Below are positions 1-4,742 of a stretch of 5,711 nucleotides of DNA, piece by piece. The DNA comes from an uncultured Oscillospiraceae bacterium (GTDB taxonomy: Bacteria; Bacillota; Clostridia; Oscillospirales; Oscillospiraceae), in NCBI GenBank assembly GCA_934635545.1, contig CAKTZN010000121.1, positions 1 through 5,711 on the forward strand. Reading direction: 5' to 3'. Positions within the stretch are counted from its first letter, which is position 1, and each line of letters starts with the position of its first letter. The translations under genes and the position numbers were made by a program. Under the pieces are notes generated by a model, which saw only the letters and a list, made by a program, of their open reading frames with translations, did not search any database and had not been told where the DNA came from.

Positions 1-25
1 CCCAAACGGGGCGTCGAAACCGGGA

Positions 26-48
26 GCAACAGTCCGGTGGACTGTTGC
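26..48. repeat. Perfect hairpin, 10-bp stem, 3-nt loop
   Basis: The arms at 26-35 and 39-48 are exact reverse complements around the loop GGT. No T-run follows on either side, so this is not a classical intrinsic terminator. The tip sequence CCGGTGG is the same as in the hairpin at 145-185, which links the two as parts of one element. Confidence 0.8.
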
Positions 49-70
49 GTTAGTGAGAATCGAGCCTCTC

Positions 71-102
71 AAAAAAGCAGCCCCTCGATGGGGTGCTTTT
101 TT
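71..102. terminator. Bidirectional intrinsic terminator-like hairpin
   Basis: AAAAAAGCA (71-79) pairs with TGCTTTTTT (94-102). Inside, CCCC (81-84) pairs with GGGG (90-93), leaving one bulged G and a TCGAT loop. An A6 tract precedes and a T6 tract ends the structure, so it could end transcription on either strand. No gene within the window needs it on the + strand. It may serve a gene left of the window or be part of the repeat. Confidence 0.7.
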
Positions 103-144
103 GACACCTCGGTGGCACGTTTTGGTGCCCGCGTGCGTGTCGCG

Positions 145-185
145 TCGACACTAAAAATATGCCGGTGGCATATTTTTAGTGTCGA
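145..185. repeat. Perfect 19-bp inverted repeat with 3-nt loop
   Basis: The arms at 145-163 and 167-185 are exact reverse complements around GGT. The stem contains an A5 run in the left arm and a T5 run in the right arm, with GC-rich ends. There is no T-run outside the stem, so termination is not the obvious role. A stem this long and perfect could be a strong RNA hairpin or extrude as a cruciform. It most likely belongs to the surrounding repeat element. Confidence 0.85.
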
Positions 186-188
186 TCT

Positions 189-205
189 CAGCGGCTATGC
201 CGCTG
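189..205. repeat. Small 7-bp hairpin
   Basis: CAGCGGC (189-195) pairs with GCCGCTG (199-205) around a TAT loop. It follows the 145-185 hairpin by three bases and is probably another module of the same intergenic element. Confidence 0.55.
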
Positions 206-255
206 TAGCATCCATCTTAATTTGTGCCGCACTTTGGCGTTTTCTTGCCTGCGTT

Positions 256-301
256 GCGCCAGCCGTTTGGCGGCCACATTCGTGTCCGCCAAACGGGGCG
301 C
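256..301. repeat. Two-part hairpin containing the repeated 12-mer
   Basis: CCGTTTGGCGG (263-273) pairs exactly with CCGCCAAACGG (286-296) around a 12-base loop. The stem is extended by GCGCC (256-260) with GGCGC (297-301) across a two-base AG bulge. The descending arm contains the 12-mer that also occurs at 2-13, at the very start of the window. Confidence 0.7.
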
Positions 302-317
302 TGCGCCGCTTCTACCA

Positions 318-353
318 AAAAAGAGAGCAAGTCCTTCGACTTGCTCTCTTTTT
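318..353 (-). terminator. Intrinsic terminator of the DUF2284-end operon
   Basis: AAAAAGAGAGCAAGTC (318-333) pairs perfectly over 16 bp with 338-353 around a four-base loop. On the - strand the stem ends in a T-run (complement of 317-322), about 15 bases past the DUF2284 stop codon. The matching T-run at 349-353 lets it work from the other side too, so it insulates the operon from whatever lies to the left. Confidence 0.85.
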
Positions 354-368
354 CTATCTGTCATCTCA

Positions 369-905
369 TCATCGTGTCAGCAGGCCGCCCACCAGCACCA
401 GATAGTCCGGCGCGGCGCCGTCCTTGCCCCACAGCACCGGCATGTGGAAATAGTGCCGCAGGCACCCCTCCACATCGCCGCCCAGCGCCTCGATGGAGTA
501 CCGCAGAAGCTCCGGAGACCGGCAGGGCCTGCCCTGCGCTTTCTCGCAGACCTCGCACTGGTCGCAGGTGCCGGCCAGCAGCATCTGGCTCCCCGGCACC
601 GCCTGCTCCCATTGCCGCAGCTTCTCCCGGTACAGCCGCTTCTCCCGCAGCAGCGCCTCCGTGGCGTCGTCCATGGACTGCCCGGTGCCGTCGGCGTCAA
701 GGATGCGGGCATACAGCCGTAGCCCGGTATAGCCGCCCCAGATGTCCATGGGATCGAAGTCAAAGGGCGGGCATGTCCAGCGGGTGTTGTAGCGGGGACA
801 CTGGCGGCAGGCGGGCAAAAATTTCTCCACGTGCACGAACTGTGCCACGAACTCCGGAACCGTGGTCTCCGCCGTCAGCTCCCGGATATGATACGCAAAC
901 GCCAT
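369..905 (-). CDS. DUF2284 family cysteine-rich putative metal-binding protein
   Basis: The protein is 178 residues and resembles the DUF2284/COG5423 'predicted metal-binding' family, whose biochemical role is unknown. Two cysteine clusters are visible. The first is CRQCPRYNTRWTCPP (C33, C36, C45). The second is CDQCEVCEKAQGRPC (C114, C117, C120, C128), with a further C148. This spacing suggests a metal or iron-sulfur site, but no cofactor is proven. It has no signal peptide or membrane segment, so it should be cytoplasmic. The ATG at 905 is preceded by GGGAGG (912-917), six bases upstream. The S66 gene stops only 12 bases before it, making this the third gene of a leftward operon. The terminator at 318-353 follows. 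Family assignment is fairly sure; function is unknown. Confidence 0.82.
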   Translation of the reverse strand: MAFAYHIRELTAETTVPEFVAQFVHVEKFLPACRQCPRYNTRWTCPPFDFDPMDIWGGYTGLRLYARILDADGTGQSMDDATEALLREKRLYREKLRQWEQAVPGSQMLLAGTCDQCEVCEKAQGRPCRSPELLRYSIEALGGDVEGCLRHYFHMPVLWGKDGAAPDYLVLVGGLLTR

Positions 906-917
906 ACTCCGCCTCCC

Positions 918-1946
918 TTACGCACCGAAGGTGATCTGCTGCCCGTCCGCGTCCACCGTGGCCTCCACGCCAAAGGGAATGATGCACCGGGGCAGGGCGT
1001 GGCCAATGTTGATGTTGCACACAATGGGCAGCGCCGGGTCGTCGATGACCTCCACCAGTGCCTGCTTGTACTCGGCCTCATAGGTCTCGTCCATGGGCTT
1101 GCCCACCAGCACGCCGGAGATCACGTCGAACACCCCGGCGTCCTTGAAATGTACCAGCGCCTGGCGGTACTTCTCCGGCGGCATTTTCTCCTCGCTGGAT
1201 TCCAGCAGCAGGATCCTGCCCCGCCAGTCCTCCCGGCCGGGGAACAGCCCGTACTTTTGGCAAAGGTCCGGCATGTCGGCGTAGCGGGTGCCGTCAAAGC
1301 AGTCGAAAAGGGTGTCGATGCACCCGCCCAGGATCTTGCCGGAGAACACGGCGGGCCCCTGCAGCAGCTCGAAGCCCCGGTCGGGATGGGCGGTCGGCGC
1401 TGTGCCTATCTGCGCCGGGCCGAAGTCCGTGCGGCTCTCGTACCACACATCGCTGGGGGTGATCCGGCGGATGGTGCCGGTGCGGATCAGCTCCTCGAAA
1501 TACCTGCGGGTATAGGGCAGCATCTCCGTGTCCAGCTCGCACACATCCGGCAGGAACGCCTGCCCGTAGAAGGTGTTCAGCCCCACCTTGTGCAGCATCA
1601 GATGGTTGATGGTGGTGTCGGAAAAGCCCAGGAAGATCTTGTTATGTGCCGCCTGGCGCAGCGCGTCGTGCTCGAACAGGTACGGCAGCAGGCGATAGGT
1701 GTCGTCGCCGCCCAGGGCGCACAGGATCATGTCGGTCTCCGGATCGTTCAGTGCCGCCAGCAGGTCGGCGGCCCGATCCTCCGGGTGCGCCTTCACATAC
1801 TCCAGGCCCTTCAGGGCGTGGGGCGTGAACCGGACGTTCAGTCCGTAGTCCCGCAGCCGCTTCAGGCCGATCTCCACCTCGTGCGCCACGAAGCCCTCCC
1901 CCAGCACGCCGCTGGACAGGCTGACAATGGCCACATTCTTTACCAT
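918..1946 (-). CDS. S66 family peptidase (LD-carboxypeptidase / MccF-like)
   Basis: The protein is 342 residues, a normal length for the S66 family. That family includes LdcA, which trims D-Ala from cytoplasmic tetrapeptide muropeptides, and MccF, which hydrolyses microcin C-type peptide adenylates. Visible hallmarks are GGDDTYRLLPYL (79-90) at the nucleophile elbow, GFSDTT (107-112), ILLLESSEE (245-253) with the likely catalytic Glu249, and IGHALP (314-319) with the likely catalytic His316. Thr83 stands where Ser is usual. There is no signal peptide, which fits a cytoplasmic enzyme. I chose the ATG at 1946 because AAGGAGGA (1951-1958) sits four bases upstream. An in-frame ATG at 1967 adds seven residues but lacks this spacing. 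Whether it recycles muropeptides or gives resistance to an antibiotic peptide cannot be told from sequence. Confidence 0.9.
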   Translation of the reverse strand: MVKNVAIVSLSSGVLGEGFVAHEVEIGLKRLRDYGLNVRFTPHALKGLEYVKAHPEDRAADLLAALNDPETDMILCALGGDDTYRLLPYLFEHDALRQAAHNKIFLGFSDTTINHLMLHKVGLNTFYGQAFLPDVCELDTEMLPYTRRYFEELIRTGTIRRITPSDVWYESRTDFGPAQIGTAPTAHPDRGFELLQGPAVFSGKILGGCIDTLFDCFDGTRYADMPDLCQKYGLFPGREDWRGRILLLESSEEKMPPEKYRQALVHFKDAGVFDVISGVLVGKPMDETYEAEYKQALVEVIDDPALPIVCNINIGHALPRCIIPFGVEATVDADGQQITFGA

Positions 1947-1950
1947 GGTA

Positions 1951-1958
1951 TCCTCCTT
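1951..1958 (-). promoter_or_regulatory. Shine-Dalgarno site setting the S66 start
   Basis: On the - strand this reads AAGGAGGA, a near-perfect match to the 16S 3' end, four bases before the ATG at 1946. It lies inside the extended reading frame starting at 1967, so that longer start is unlikely. Confidence 0.85.
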
Positions 1959-1973
1959 ATGTGACATCGCCGC

Positions 1974-2504
1974 TCAGAGCGACTTGCCCAGGGCATAGGC
2001 GCGCGCCAGATCGTCCTCTGTGAGATCGGCGGCCACAGACGCGCCGCGGGCGTTCAGGATACCGGCGTTTTCCCATCCCAGATAGCCGGTCATCTGCCGG
2101 AACATCTCGTTGCCCGCCAGCGCGGAGTCCATCTCCGTGTCCGCCATGGCGGTGATGAGAACAGCCTTCTTCCCGCCCATCAGCGCCTCGTTGTTGGCAT
2201 AGAACCGGTCGATGACCGCCTTGAGCTGGGCATTGATGGTGAAGTAGTAGACCGGCGAGACGAACACCACCGCGTCCGCCGCCAGCAGATGGGGGTTCAG
2301 CAGCTTCATGTCGTCCGCGGCAAAGGTGCATTCCCCGGTGCGGCGGCACTTGTCGCAGCCGATGCAGGGGTGGACCTCCTGAAACGCCGCGTCAAAGCGG
2401 AAAACCTCGTGCCCGGCGTCCAGCGCGCCCTGCTGGAACCGGTCGGCCAGCGCGGCGGTGGTGCCGCGGCGGTGCGCGCTGCCGGTGATCATTGCGATTT
2501 TCAT
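1974..2504 (-). CDS. Flavodoxin-family NAD(P)H-dependent oxidoreductase, possible iron-sulfur flavoprotein
   Basis: The protein is 176 residues. The N-terminal strand and loop MKIAMITGSAHRRGTT is the FMN-phosphate-binding P-loop of the NADPH-dependent FMN reductase/flavodoxin-like fold. SPVYYFTINAQLKAVIDR (83-100) is the second family hallmark, lying by the isoalloxazine ring. Between them is C47-x2-C50-x2-C53-x5-C59. This fits the compact CX2CX2CX4-7C [4Fe-4S] motif of archaeal/clostridial iron-sulfur flavoproteins (Isf), so it may carry FMN plus a cluster and act in cytoplasmic electron transfer. The ATG at 2504 is chosen because GGAGGG (2512-2517) lies seven bases upstream. The longer TTG-started frame from 2522 would contain that site. 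It is the first gene of the operon, 27 bases before S66. The substrate is unknown. Confidence 0.87.
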   Translation of the reverse strand: MKIAMITGSAHRRGTTAALADRFQQGALDAGHEVFRFDAAFQEVHPCIGCDKCRRTGECTFAADDMKLLNPHLLAADAVVFVSPVYYFTINAQLKAVIDRFYANNEALMGGKKAVLITAMADTEMDSALAGNEMFRQMTGYLGWENAGILNARGASVAADLTEDDLARAYALGKSL

Positions 2505-2511
2505 GTTGTTG

Positions 2512-2517
2512 CCCTCC
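2512..2517 (-). promoter_or_regulatory. Shine-Dalgarno site setting the flavodoxin-like start
   Basis: On the - strand this reads GGAGGG, seven bases before the ATG at 2504. It argues against the TTG start six codons upstream at 2522. Confidence 0.75.
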
Positions 2518-2537
2518 GTCAAATTCTGATCTGCGTG

Positions 2538-2561
2538 GCCGGGCGCTTTCGCGTTCCCGGC
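2538..2561 (-). promoter_or_regulatory. GNRA-capped hairpin in the operon leader
   Basis: In the - strand transcript GCCGGG (2561-2556) pairs with CCCGGC (2543-2538). After an AA bulge, CGC pairs with GCG around a GAAA tetraloop. It lies just after the predicted transcription start (about 2567) and 20 bases before the ribosome binding site. No T-run follows, so it is not a terminator. A 5' mRNA-stabilising hairpin is the simplest reading. Confidence 0.5.
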
Positions 2562-2573
2562 ACTCCTGCCGTC

Positions 2574-2602
2574 ATTATACCATCGGAGCGCCTTTTCCGC
2601 AA
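2574..2602 (-). promoter_or_regulatory. Sigma-A extended -10 promoter of the flavodoxin/S66/DUF2284 operon
   Basis: On the - strand a consensus TATAAT (2579-2574) is preceded by TGG, giving an extended -10. A weak -35 TTGCGG (2602-2597) lies 17 bases upstream. Transcription would start near 2567 and give a leader of about 63 bases. This implies the three-gene operon is transcribed independently of the B3/4 gene upstream. I see no clear terminator after B3/4, so readthrough may add to it. Confidence 0.75.
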
Positions 2603-2624
2603 CCTTGCGCCCCTTCGGACGGCC

Positions 2625-3278
2625 TTACCAGATCTGCCGGTGCATCTCCGCGTCCGGTGCCAGCGTCTTTACATAGTCCTCCAGCCGGTCCAGCACCGCC
2701 GCGATCTCCGCCACAGGCTGTCCCGCCACGCCGAAGGCGGGGTAGAACACATGGGTGCTGCCCTCCCGGACGCAGGTGCGGTCGTCCGCTCCGGCGATCA
2801 TACTGAAAATGATCCCGCCGTCGTCCCTGCCGCAGAAATCGCCGGGATAGGTGTGTACCTCCTCGCCCCGCATCCCCGGAAACGGCGCCTTCTCCGTTCC
2901 GGCAAACAGTTGCACGCTGCCCTGCACCTGCTCCACATCGTGGGTGCCCAGCAGGTGCTGCGTCTCCAGCTCCGCCAGAAACGGGATGGCCGTGATGGGG
3001 TTCGCGTCGGGGAACGGGCGGCCCTTCAGCAGGATCGACTCCAACTGCATCAGAACGGGATAGGTCTTTTTGAACTTCTTGAAAAAGCGGAAATAGACAT
3101 TTTCGCCAAACACCGCCTTGCGGTCATAGTCCGCGAAGCGCTCCTTCAGGGCTTGCAGATGCGCCTCCGTCATGGCGCGGAAAGCATCCTCCCGCCACAG
3201 ACCCTTTGCGGGATAGGTGACCTCCAGCACGCCGAAGGGTACACCGTTCAGCGCGTCGTCTTTTTGAAATTGCAGCAT
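2625..3278 (-). CDS. Stand-alone B3/4 domain protein (PheRS-beta editing-domain-like)
   Basis: The protein is 217 residues and matches the solo B3/4 family (COG3382), related to the editing module of the phenylalanyl-tRNA synthetase beta chain. In PheRS that module clears Tyr-tRNA(Phe). The N-terminal part (about 1-80) is an alpha-helical lead-in. The B3/4-like core runs from about 85 to 185. It shows NPITAIPFLAELE (93-105), THDVEQVQG (112-120) with a following Gly/Pro-rich loop, GDFCGRDDGG (146-155), and DDRTCVREGSTHVFYPAF (165-182). No synthetase catalytic, tRNA-anticodon or OB domain is present, and no membrane segment. A trans-editing role on mischarged tRNA is plausible by homology but unproven. 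The ATG at 3278 has AGGAGG (3287-3292) eight bases upstream. It has its own promoter, and its stop lies 120 bases before the next start. Confidence 0.82.
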   Translation of the reverse strand: MLQFQKDDALNGVPFGVLEVTYPAKGLWREDAFRAMTEAHLQALKERFADYDRKAVFGENVYFRFFKKFKKTYPVLMQLESILLKGRPFPDANPITAIPFLAELETQHLLGTHDVEQVQGSVQLFAGTEKAPFPGMRGEEVHTYPGDFCGRDDGGIIFSMIAGADDRTCVREGSTHVFYPAFGVAGQPVAEIAAVLDRLEDYVKTLAPDAEMHRQIW

Positions 3279-3303
3279 GGTACAGACCTCCTGTTATAAA
3301 AAT

Positions 3304-3337
3304 AGCGGGATAAAATCCTTCCGAATTCTATCCCACT
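3304..3337 (-). promoter_or_regulatory. Leader stem-loop with U-run before the B3/4 ribosome binding site
   Basis: In the - strand RNA, 3337-3325 (AGUGGGAUAGAAU) pairs with 3316-3304 (AUUUUAUCCCGCU). The 13-bp stem contains two G-U pairs and has an eight-base loop. AUUUUUA follows immediately, then AGGAGG about six bases later. Stem plus U5 resembles a weak intrinsic terminator or attenuator. I found no T-box consensus (GGGTGGnACCGCG) and could not match a named riboswitch. Confidence 0.5.
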
Positions 3338-3401
3338 TGAATCGCGCCGGTATGACACGATAAGTCCTCTGATAAAAAAGATCCCCGCCCTATTTTGACC
3401 G

Positions 3402-3430
3402 AGTATACCACCGCGCCCCGCGAAATGCAA
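3402..3430 (-). promoter_or_regulatory. Sigma-A extended -10 promoter of the B3/4 gene
   Basis: On the - strand TATACT (3407-3402) is preceded by TGG (extended -10). TTGCAT (3430-3425) lies exactly 17 bases upstream. Transcription would begin near 3395, giving a leader of about 115 bases, unusually long for this window, that contains the stem-loop at 3304-3337. Confidence 0.65.
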
Positions 3431-3443
3431 GAAAAAATTACCC

Positions 3444-3471
3444 GCGGGGTGATGACGAGTCCCAACCCCGC
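3444..3471 (-). other. Second hairpin after the ATP-grasp terminator
   Basis: GCGGGGT (3444-3450) pairs with ACCCCGC (3465-3471) around a 14-base loop. On the - strand GGGTAATTTTTTC follows. It directly succeeds the main terminator and could be a backup terminator. The T-run starts a few bases beyond the stem, so this is weaker than the hairpin at 3481-3515. Confidence 0.35.
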
Positions 3472-3515
3472 AAAACAAAAGCATCAGGGGCGGGAACAAT
3501 TCCCGCCCCTGATGC
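3472..3515 (-). terminator. Strong intrinsic terminator of the ATP-grasp gene
   Basis: The arms at 3481-3496 and 3500-3515 pair perfectly over 16 bp around a three-base loop. On the - strand the stem is followed by TTTTGTTTTG (complement of 3480-3471). It begins 21 bases after the ATP-grasp stop codon and separates that gene from the B3/4 promoter. Confidence 0.9.
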
Positions 3516-3535
3516 GTCTCTATAGTGCAAAACCT

Positions 3536-4555
3536 TTATACTTCGATGCCGTACTTCTCAAACCGGGGGATCAGGCCGTACCGGGGATGGGGATCACCGT
3601 CGTCGGGGATCTGGGCCAGATCGTAGCCGGGATAGTCGTTGCCCTCGATAATGGCGGGGCCCTTCTCTGTCATGCAGATGTCCCAGCCCACATAGTGAAA
3701 CTCCGGATACATCAGCGCCGCCTTCAGCGCCAGCGCCTTGACATCCTCGTGCATGGGCATCTGATAGCCCTTCAGCTCGATGCCGGTGGTGGGATGGCGG
3801 TCGTACTTCTTCAGCTCCTCGTCGTGACCCTGACCGGCGATCTTGCCGGTGTCCAGATCGAACCGCATGGTGATGCCGCCCCGGCCCATGTTGTCAAAGG
3901 CCATGCCGCCGGTGCCCGCCTTGCAGGCGGCGTAGATCACCAGCGGCTCGCCGTCCTTCACGAAGGTGGCCACGCGGATGCAGTTGATGGAATCGGGATG
4001 CAGCGCCGCCGCCTGGGGATGCTGACGGATGACCTCCTCGCAGATGCCGAACCGCTTCTCCGGCTGCTTCATGTAGGCCCACATGGCCTCCAGACCGGCA
4101 AAATCCTTCTTGTACAGCTTCTCGATGCCGCTGCCGCAGTCGCCGTCGATGGGCTTGACGATCACGGCGTCCTTGTCCGCCATGAACGCCTTGAACTGCT
4201 CCACATCGGCCTTGAACAGATTCAGCGCCTCGCGGCCCATCAACGGCCGGAACTTCTCAAAGAAGGCGTTCTTGTCGTTGAAGATGGCGGCGTCGGTGCG
4301 GTTATTCACCCGCTTGACGAAGGCGGCGGAGCGCACCCGGGTCAGATAGGTGGCCCGCTCATCGTCGCTCAGGTCGTAAAACTCAAACATCATATAGTCC
4401 GTGGGGCCCGCGCCATAGCGCTTGGCGCACCGCAGCATGTCGGCAAACAGCGCCGCCGTGGGCTTGCCGCAGATGTCGTGTGCCTTCCCGGCGGTCTCCC
4501 AGACCCGGCGCAGCGGCACGCTCTTGGCCGCCTGACGGATAGAACTCAGTTTCAT
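3536..4555 (-). CDS. Sugar-transfer-associated ATP-grasp protein
   Basis: The protein is 339 residues and resembles the sugar-transfer-associated ATP-grasp family (PF14397 type). These enzymes are predicted to join a carboxylate to an amine or thiol using ATP, but individual substrates are mostly unknown. Visible motifs are VIVKP (131-135) with the ATP-contacting Lys134, the Gly-rich loop DGDCGSGIEKL (137-147), EEVIRQH (173-179), and NCIRVAT (191-197). Also present are GWDICM (290-295) and IIEGNDYPGYDLAQ (302-315), whose Glu304 and Asn306 fit the Mg-binding pair. It has no membrane segment. Relatives often sit in capsule or cell-surface polysaccharide clusters, but no glycosyltransferase is seen here. 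It is transcribed alone, divergent from the GntR regulator. The ATG at 4555 has an AAAGGA (4573-4568) somewhat far upstream (12 bases), so translation may be modest. Confidence 0.85.
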   Translation of the reverse strand: MKLSSIRQAAKSVPLRRVWETAGKAHDICGKPTAALFADMLRCAKRYGAGPTDYMMFEFYDLSDDERATYLTRVRSAAFVKRVNNRTDAAIFNDKNAFFEKFRPLMGREALNLFKADVEQFKAFMADKDAVIVKPIDGDCGSGIEKLYKKDFAGLEAMWAYMKQPEKRFGICEEVIRQHPQAAALHPDSINCIRVATFVKDGEPLVIYAACKAGTGGMAFDNMGRGGITMRFDLDTGKIAGQGHDEELKKYDRHPTTGIELKGYQMPMHEDVKALALKAALMYPEFHYVGWDICMTEKGPAIIEGNDYPGYDLAQIPDDGDPHPRYGLIPRFEKYGIEV

Positions 4556-4576
4556 AAAGGCAGATCATCCTTTCAT

Positions 4577-4602
4577 AACAGGTGCTTATCATTATACCTG
4601 TT
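4577..4602. promoter_or_regulatory. Inverted repeat over the ATP-grasp -10 box
   Basis: AACAGGT (4577-4583) and ACCTGTT (4596-4602) are exact reverse complements separated by 12 bases. The repeat encloses the predicted -10 and transcription start of the ATP-grasp gene. Its size and placement suit a repressor operator. It is unlike the palindrome at 4741-4765, so a different regulator, if any, would bind it. Confidence 0.45.
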
Positions 4603-4619
4603 TCTTTGGAAAAGAAAAG
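4591..4619 (-). promoter_or_regulatory. Probable promoter of the ATP-grasp gene
   Basis: On the - strand a consensus TATAAT (4596-4591) lies 36 bases upstream of the start codon. The -35 position, around 4614-4619, is only a T-rich stretch with no good TTGACA, and the TGn extension is missing. The promoter may therefore be weak or activator-dependent. Confidence 0.55.
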
Positions 4620-4630
4620 CCCCCACAGCC

Positions 4631-4688
4631 AAATTTCCGCCCCGCGCCCATGAAAAAAATGAAACACAGCCATAACGAGCGGAAATTT
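4631..4688. repeat. Spaced 10-bp perfect inverted repeat between divergent promoters
   Basis: AAATTTCCGC (4631-4640) and GCGGAAATTT (4679-4688) are exact reverse complements 38 bases apart. An eight-base direct repeat CACAGCCA (4624-4631 and 4665-4672) is interleaved. The pair lies between the ATP-grasp and GntR promoters. It could be two regulator half-sites or a weak long-loop hairpin. Function is not known. Confidence 0.45.
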
Positions 4689-4713
4689 TTCTGAAAAAAT
4701 TGTCTCGCCCCTC

Positions 4714-4742
4714 TTGACAGGTGTACCACATCATGGTATAAG
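4714..4742 (+). promoter_or_regulatory. Strong sigma-A promoter of the GntR/ABC operon
   Basis: A perfect -35 TTGACA (4714-4719), a 17-base spacer and TATAAG (4737-4742) preceded by TGG make this the best promoter in the window. Transcription would start near 4749, inside the palindrome at 4741-4765. Confidence 0.9.

Larger units (their letters stand above)
1..316. repeat. Hairpin-rich intergenic repeat element, no gene seen
   Basis: This stretch has no supported gene. A reading frame is open on the + strand across much of it, but it lacks a ribosome binding site and its composition is dictated by inverted repeats. It holds, in order, hairpins at 26-48, 71-102, roughly 103-141 (imperfect), 145-185, 189-205 and 256-301. 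CGGTGG recurs at 35-40, 110-115 and 163-168, and twice forms the hairpin tip. The 12-mer at 2-13 recurs exactly at 289-300, so the window probably begins inside the closing arm of another copy of the 256-301 module. I infer a palindromic, REP-like mosaic repeat. That it is dispersed in the genome cannot be shown from one window. Confidence 0.55.

Noticed and set aside
1..316. CRISPR array
   Set aside because: The repeats are palindromic hairpins of differing sequence and spacing, not regularly spaced identical direct repeats.
37..405. + strand open frame in the left intergenic region
   Set aside because: It has no ribosome binding site, is made of hairpin arms, and runs through the terminator into the antisense of DUF2284. 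It is read as a chance frame over repeats.
222..934. Overlapping + strand frames from the hairpin region into the DUF2284 gene
   Set aside because: They cross the bidirectional terminator and have Pro/Arg/Ala-rich products typical of antisense GC-rich DNA.
831..1964. Long + strand open frame (377 codons) opposite the S66 gene
   Set aside because: It is the antisense shadow of a clearly recognisable S66 gene. It has no ribosome binding site and a low-complexity His/Gln/Val-rich product, as GC-rich genes often give.
2289..3299. + strand open frame (336 codons) across two leftward genes
   Set aside because: It spans the flavodoxin-like gene, the promoter region and the B3/4 gene antisense, with no recognisable motifs.
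3293..3395. T-box riboswitch in the B3/4 leader
   Set aside because: A tRNA-related gene made this attractive, but the conserved T-box/antiterminator sequence is not present.
3395..4675. Long + strand open frame (426 codons) opposite the ATP-grasp gene
   Set aside because: It runs through the terminator and intergenic DNA and has no family resemblance. The opposite strand carries clear ATP-grasp motifs.
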